Below, piece after piece: positions 62,201 through 64,000 of a stretch of DNA of 64,000 bases; position 1 is the stretch's first letter, and each line of letters starts with the position of its first letter. Made by a program: the position numbers and the translations under genes. The stretch covers positions 1 to 64,000 of the forward strand of contig JBCCML010000016.1 of NCBI GenBank assembly GCA_039026375.1. The letters run 5' to 3'. The notes under the pieces are model-generated. The model was not told where the DNA came from. It ran no database searches and saw only the letters and a list, made by a program, of their open reading frames with translations. This stretch comes from Thermohalobaculum sp039026375 (lineage in GTDB: Bacteria; Pseudomonadota; Alphaproteobacteria; Rhodobacterales; Rhodobacteraceae).

Positions 62201-62554
62201 GACGCCGGCATCGATGCGGGCGAAAAGGTCGAGCTAGAGCCCACCGCAGAGCCGGTCGAGGCCGAGGCTTCGGTGGAAGTCGAGACACCAGCAGCCAGTG
62301 CTGCTGCTCTCGAGCCCACGCCGTCGATAGAGGCCGCTGAGGAGGCAGTCGTTGCGGAGGACATCTCTGACTCGGCACCTGCAGATCCCATGCCTGTCGA
62401 GGAAGCCACTGTGTCAGAGCCTATGCCCGAACCAGTCGTTACCAAAACTGCGGAGCCTGATCCTGCACCGAAAGTGGACCCAGAGGCTGAACCTGAACCG
62501 GACCCAGAGCCGTCCAAACCGAAACGGCGCGGCTGGTGGTCGTTCGGCGGTTAA
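59222..62554 (+). CDS. rne: Ribonuclease E
   Basis: The protein has about 1110 residues. It has the N-terminal S1 domain (GNIYLAKVTRVEPSLQAAF, residues about 35-85), split by a roughly 350-residue acidic, low-complexity insert (about 95-455) before S1 resumes at RRYKIQDVIKVRQI. The DNase-I-like catalytic domain has AIDVNSGR and VIDFIDMDEN, whose aspartates bind Mg. The zinc-link motif is QPCPHCMGTG. The C-terminal part is Arg-rich and acidic, ending RGWWSFGG. It starts mRNA decay and rRNA processing. ATG 59222 lacks a strong Shine-Dalgarno. Confidence 0.95.
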   Translation: MAKKMLIDATHPEETRVVVVDGQKVEDFDFESITKRQLAGNIYLAKVTRVEPSLQAAFVDYGGNRHGFLAFSEIHPDYYQIPVADREALIEEERREEEARKAREDNGGGEDTSSKSRRGGRGRRRKSSDTVEEGSKPAAAGAEVAGLEVIDLDDAAGGASADAEPLGLEVAETPDPASKSEAASVDATSPDDTEAAEQPGSDEADVEAVEASSAEEPVEPAPAAEDVEIKAAEAPVEPALDGSDAIAAEETPAAEPPSDPKSMAESAGLEDEERVSGDVGSTEARTKTQDDERSGAGGEDQPETPAETATEQAEAAIEDPAPATSDEAGVQEGSATAEASDDQIEEISAEEQPALEADAHPLETESNAGEAEPAEGEVIDGETATQEGSSDEPDDSDAEGGRSGKRGRRRRGRKPKSEEKAKTADKDGEPAEEDAEDGDIESIGAEDTLEEAARARTRLRRRYKIQDVIKVRQILLVQVVKEERGNKGAALTTYLSLAGRYCVLMPNTARGGGISRKITNAPDRKRLREVIGEMDVPQGMGLIVRTAGAERTRAEIKRDYEFLIRQWEQIRELTLKSIAPTLIYEEGSLIKRSIRDIYSKEIDQIQVEGDHGYREAKEYMKMLMPSHAKNVQPYTDQIPLFSRYQVESYLNGMFNPTCQLKSGGYIVIGVTEALVAIDVNSGRATKQGSIEETALQTNLEACDEVARQLRLRDLAGLIVIDFIDMDENRNNRAVEKRMKDRLKNDRARIQVGRISGFGLMEMSRQRLRPGMLEATTQPCPHCMGTGLIRSDESMSLSILREVEEEALRGRSNEINVRAPVDVANYLINNKRPHIAQLEARHSIQMNVLATPTLTSPNFELERTKSSTPRPQRQTDVVSASSVGNEDLDEAEVDVLTDGDDQGLPRDGSTDERGGRRRRGKRGGRRRRGEGEGEEGESQTAEAGEETSEEDEDGRGRNRNRRGRGRRRGGRGRKGGDGGEGDSTAENGAEASTDDAGIDAGEKVELEPTAEPVEAEASVEVETPAASAAALEPTPSIEAAEEAVVAEDISDSAPADPMPVEEATVSEPMPEPVVTKTAEPDPAPKVDPEAEPEPDPEPSKPKRRGWWSFGG

Positions 62555-62561
62555 CTGCGTG

Positions 62562-62579
62562 GGGCGGCCCAGGCCGCCC
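62562..62579. terminator. Bidirectional hairpin after rne
   Basis: GGGCGGCC (62562-62569) and GGCCGCCC (62572-62579) form a stem of 7 bp with a 4-nt loop, between the rne stop and the stop of the convergent aminotransferase. There is no U tract. It probably ends both transcripts. Confidence 0.6.
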
Positions 62580-62587
62580 TGCCCTCG

Positions 62588-63736
62588 TCAACCCTTTTGC
62601 ACGAACCGTGATAGACGCCTGATCCCCTCCGCGATCTCAGCCTTTGTGCGCGCAAATGAAAACCGAAGAGTTCCGTGACCGTGTAGGTCGTCGAAATCCA
62701 GACCAGTTGTTGTCGCGACACCCGCGTCCTGCAGTAACCGTCGGCAGAACTCTGGACTGTCCTCTCCCAGGTCCGGAAGACTGGCGTAAATGTAGAACGC
62801 CCCATCCGGAGGCGCGATATCCGTAAAGCCGAGCCCGGGCAATGCGTCCATCAACTGCTTTCGGTTGCGCGCATAGACGGCACGGTGCCCCTCAAGCTCT
62901 TCGGTTCCCTCCAATGCGCCCATCGCGGCAATTTGGCTAGCGTGGCTTGAACAGATGAAGAAGTTCTGCGCGAGGTTTTCAACCCGCCGGATCATACTCT
63001 CGGGCACGACCATCCACCCGATACGCCAACCGGTCATCGAGAAGTACTTCGCGAACGAGTTAACGACTATCACGTCATCAGTGACCTCTAGGGCCGATTT
63101 GGCCGGACTTTCGTAGCTGAGCCCGTGATAGATCTCGTCCGAAATCAACGAAACATCGGTCGCGGCGCTCCAATGCGCAATGCCCTTTAACTGAACATCG
63201 CTCAGCATCGTGCCCGTCGGATTGGCCGGGCTTGCGACCAGAAGCCCCTGGAAATCAGGGCTTTCGGGCAATTGCTCCAAGTCTGGCTGAAACCCGCTAT
63301 CGATCGAGCTTGATACGCCGACCGGCGCAATGTCCAAGGCCCGCAGGATGTTCTTATACGCGGGGTAACTTGGCGTTGCCATGGCAACTTGGTCGCCCGC
63401 ATCGAACAACGCCAGAAATGCCAGGATGAACGCGCCCGAAGATCCGGGGGTCACGATCACGCGATCTGGATTCAGGTCGATGCCATGACGGTTACGATAA
63501 AGCTGGGCGATCCCACGCCGCAGTTCGGGCAGACCCAGCGCCACCGTATAGCCCATGGGCGCCCCGGTCGCGATTTCGGCCATCAAACGGTCTGTTGCGG
63601 TTTTCGGCGCAGGCGTGCCGGGTTGGCCGACCTCCATATGCACCACATCGCGCCCGCTGGCTTCCAGCTGTCGGGCCGCCTCCATGACGTCCATCACCCG
63701 AAATGGCTCGACGTTCCCACGACTTGAAAATCTCAC
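62588..63736 (-). CDS. PLP-dependent aminotransferase, class I/II
   Basis: This 382-residue fold-type I aminotransferase has MEVGQPGTPAPKT, the PLP-binding VVNSFAKYFSMTGWRIGW (Schiff-base Lys) and VASPANPTGT (Asn). It resembles aspartate/tyrosine/aromatic aminotransferases that pass amino groups to 2-oxoglutarate. GTG 63736 gives the usual N-terminus VRFSSRGNVEPFRVMDVMEA; longer readings include no family sequence. AAGGG lies upstream. The substrate is not fixed by sequence. It is divergent from the M48 peptidase gene. Confidence 0.88.
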   Translation of the reverse strand: MRFSSRGNVEPFRVMDVMEAARQLEASGRDVVHMEVGQPGTPAPKTATDRLMAEIATGAPMGYTVALGLPELRRGIAQLYRNRHGIDLNPDRVIVTPGSSGAFILAFLALFDAGDQVAMATPSYPAYKNILRALDIAPVGVSSSIDSGFQPDLEQLPESPDFQGLLVASPANPTGTMLSDVQLKGIAHWSAATDVSLISDEIYHGLSYESPAKSALEVTDDVIVVNSFAKYFSMTGWRIGWMVVPESMIRRVENLAQNFFICSSHASQIAAMGALEGTEELEGHRAVYARNRKQLMDALPGLGFTDIAPPDGAFYIYASLPDLGEDSPEFCRRLLQDAGVATTTGLDFDDLHGHGTLRFSFARTKAEIAEGIRRLSRFVQKG

Positions 63737-63817
63737 AATGATTGCCCTTCTTCTGAGGGACGGTATGGTCGCGATCACACGTATCACGTCCGTCGAAAAG
63801 CGAAAGGCACCAGCCCC

Positions 63818-64000
63818 TTGCACGCACTCAGATATCTGGTCGTGGCTGTCACGTTGCTCGTTGCGGGTCCTGCTGCAGCGTTGGGACTGATCCGAGATAG
63901 TGAGATAGAGCGGACGCTGCGCGACATGTCGCGCCCGATCTTCCAGGCGGCTGGGCTGCCCCCCTCTTCAGTCGAAATATACATCGTCAATGACCGTAAC
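63818..64000 (+). CDS. M48-family peptidase, N-terminal fragment
   Basis: The frame starts at TTG 63818 with LHALRYLVVAVTLLVAGPAA, a signal peptide, followed by ALGLIRDSEIERTLRDMSRPIF and ends at the window edge in VEIYIVNDRN. This is the usual opening of periplasmic M48 metallopeptidases of the BepA/YfgC group, which act on outer-membrane assembly. The HExxH zinc site lies beyond the window. AAAGG precedes the TTG at about 10 nt. Confidence 0.7.
   Translation, partial: MHALRYLVVAVTLLVAGPAAALGLIRDSEIERTLRDMSRPIFQAAGLPPSSVEIYIVNDRN

Noticed and set aside
59455..62517. Long antisense reading frames inside rne (for example 59455-60081, 60386-61345, 61750-62517)
   Set aside because: They are opposite the low-complexity coding strand, have no RBS or family sequence, and are the usual shadows of GC-rich repeats.

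Overview
The window is GC-rich, densely coded DNA that most resembles a marine Rhodobacteraceae (roseobacter-type alphaproteobacterium). The family affinity is inferred from gene content: an RNase E with a large acidic insert in its S1 domain, an uninterrupted prfB, many CaiB/BaiF CoA-transferases, and a catabolic style built on small acyl-CoA operons. No rRNA, tRNA, CRISPR array, transposase or integrase was seen. All coordinates and starts were read from the sequence by eye; no searches were run.

Layout. (1) 0.2-3.3 kb: quinone reductase, MaoC hydratase, crotonase-like enzyme and an IclR regulator. (2) 3.6-13.3 kb: a polysaccharide block with a tailspike-like beta-helix protein, three glycosyltransferases, a Wzx-type flippase and a Wzc-type chain-length/tyrosine-kinase protein. 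No polymerase, priming transferase or outer-membrane exporter is present. (3) 13.4-31.6 kb: a mosaic of SDRs, alpha/beta hydrolases, a serine hydrolase, a second quinone reductase, a FadJ-type beta-oxidation enzyme, CoA-transferase, DUF3299 and SUKH-like proteins, and two small peptides with possible double-glycine-type leaders. One peptide carries a 15-residue His-rich repeat. (4) 30.7-46 kb: a haloacetate dehalogenase, CoA-transferases, an acyl-CoA dehydrogenase, a bicarbonate-transporter/P-II pair, uronate dehydrogenase, an AMP-dependent acyl-CoA ligase with a tautomerase, and a haloalkane dehalogenase. (5) 46-64 kb: mostly core genes, namely a TauD-like dioxygenase, recG, CYTH/CHAD, ligA, prfB, PBP1A, cell-wall amidase, rne, an aminotransferase and the start of an M48 peptidase.

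How the genes fit together. Most catabolic genes would activate (ligase, CoA-transferases), dehydrogenate (ACAD), hydrate (MaoC, crotonase) and further oxidise (FadJ) acyl-CoAs. The two dehalogenases and the tautomerase would feed halogenated or unsaturated acids into that pool. The 3.6-13.3 kb block makes and exports a surface polysaccharide. The last 17 kb is housekeeping.

The most unusual signal is a dispersed non-coding element present three times (147-230 minus, 31580-31693 minus, 40185-40283 plus). Each copy lies just after a stop codon and in the same sense as the gene it follows. Each starts with the exact 11-mer TGGCGCTGGGA, then 6-7 nt, then 4-7 tandem units of exactly 11 bp (YGTRYG plus 5 in two copies, a diverged version in the third), then a GTCGAC-containing trailer. 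Other leads are the His-repeat peptide at 30363-30617, its possible relative at 27431-27604 with a 23-bp near-palindrome upstream, and a 5' UTR at 45737-45792 that can fold into two mutually exclusive hairpins, one of which buries the ribosome binding site.
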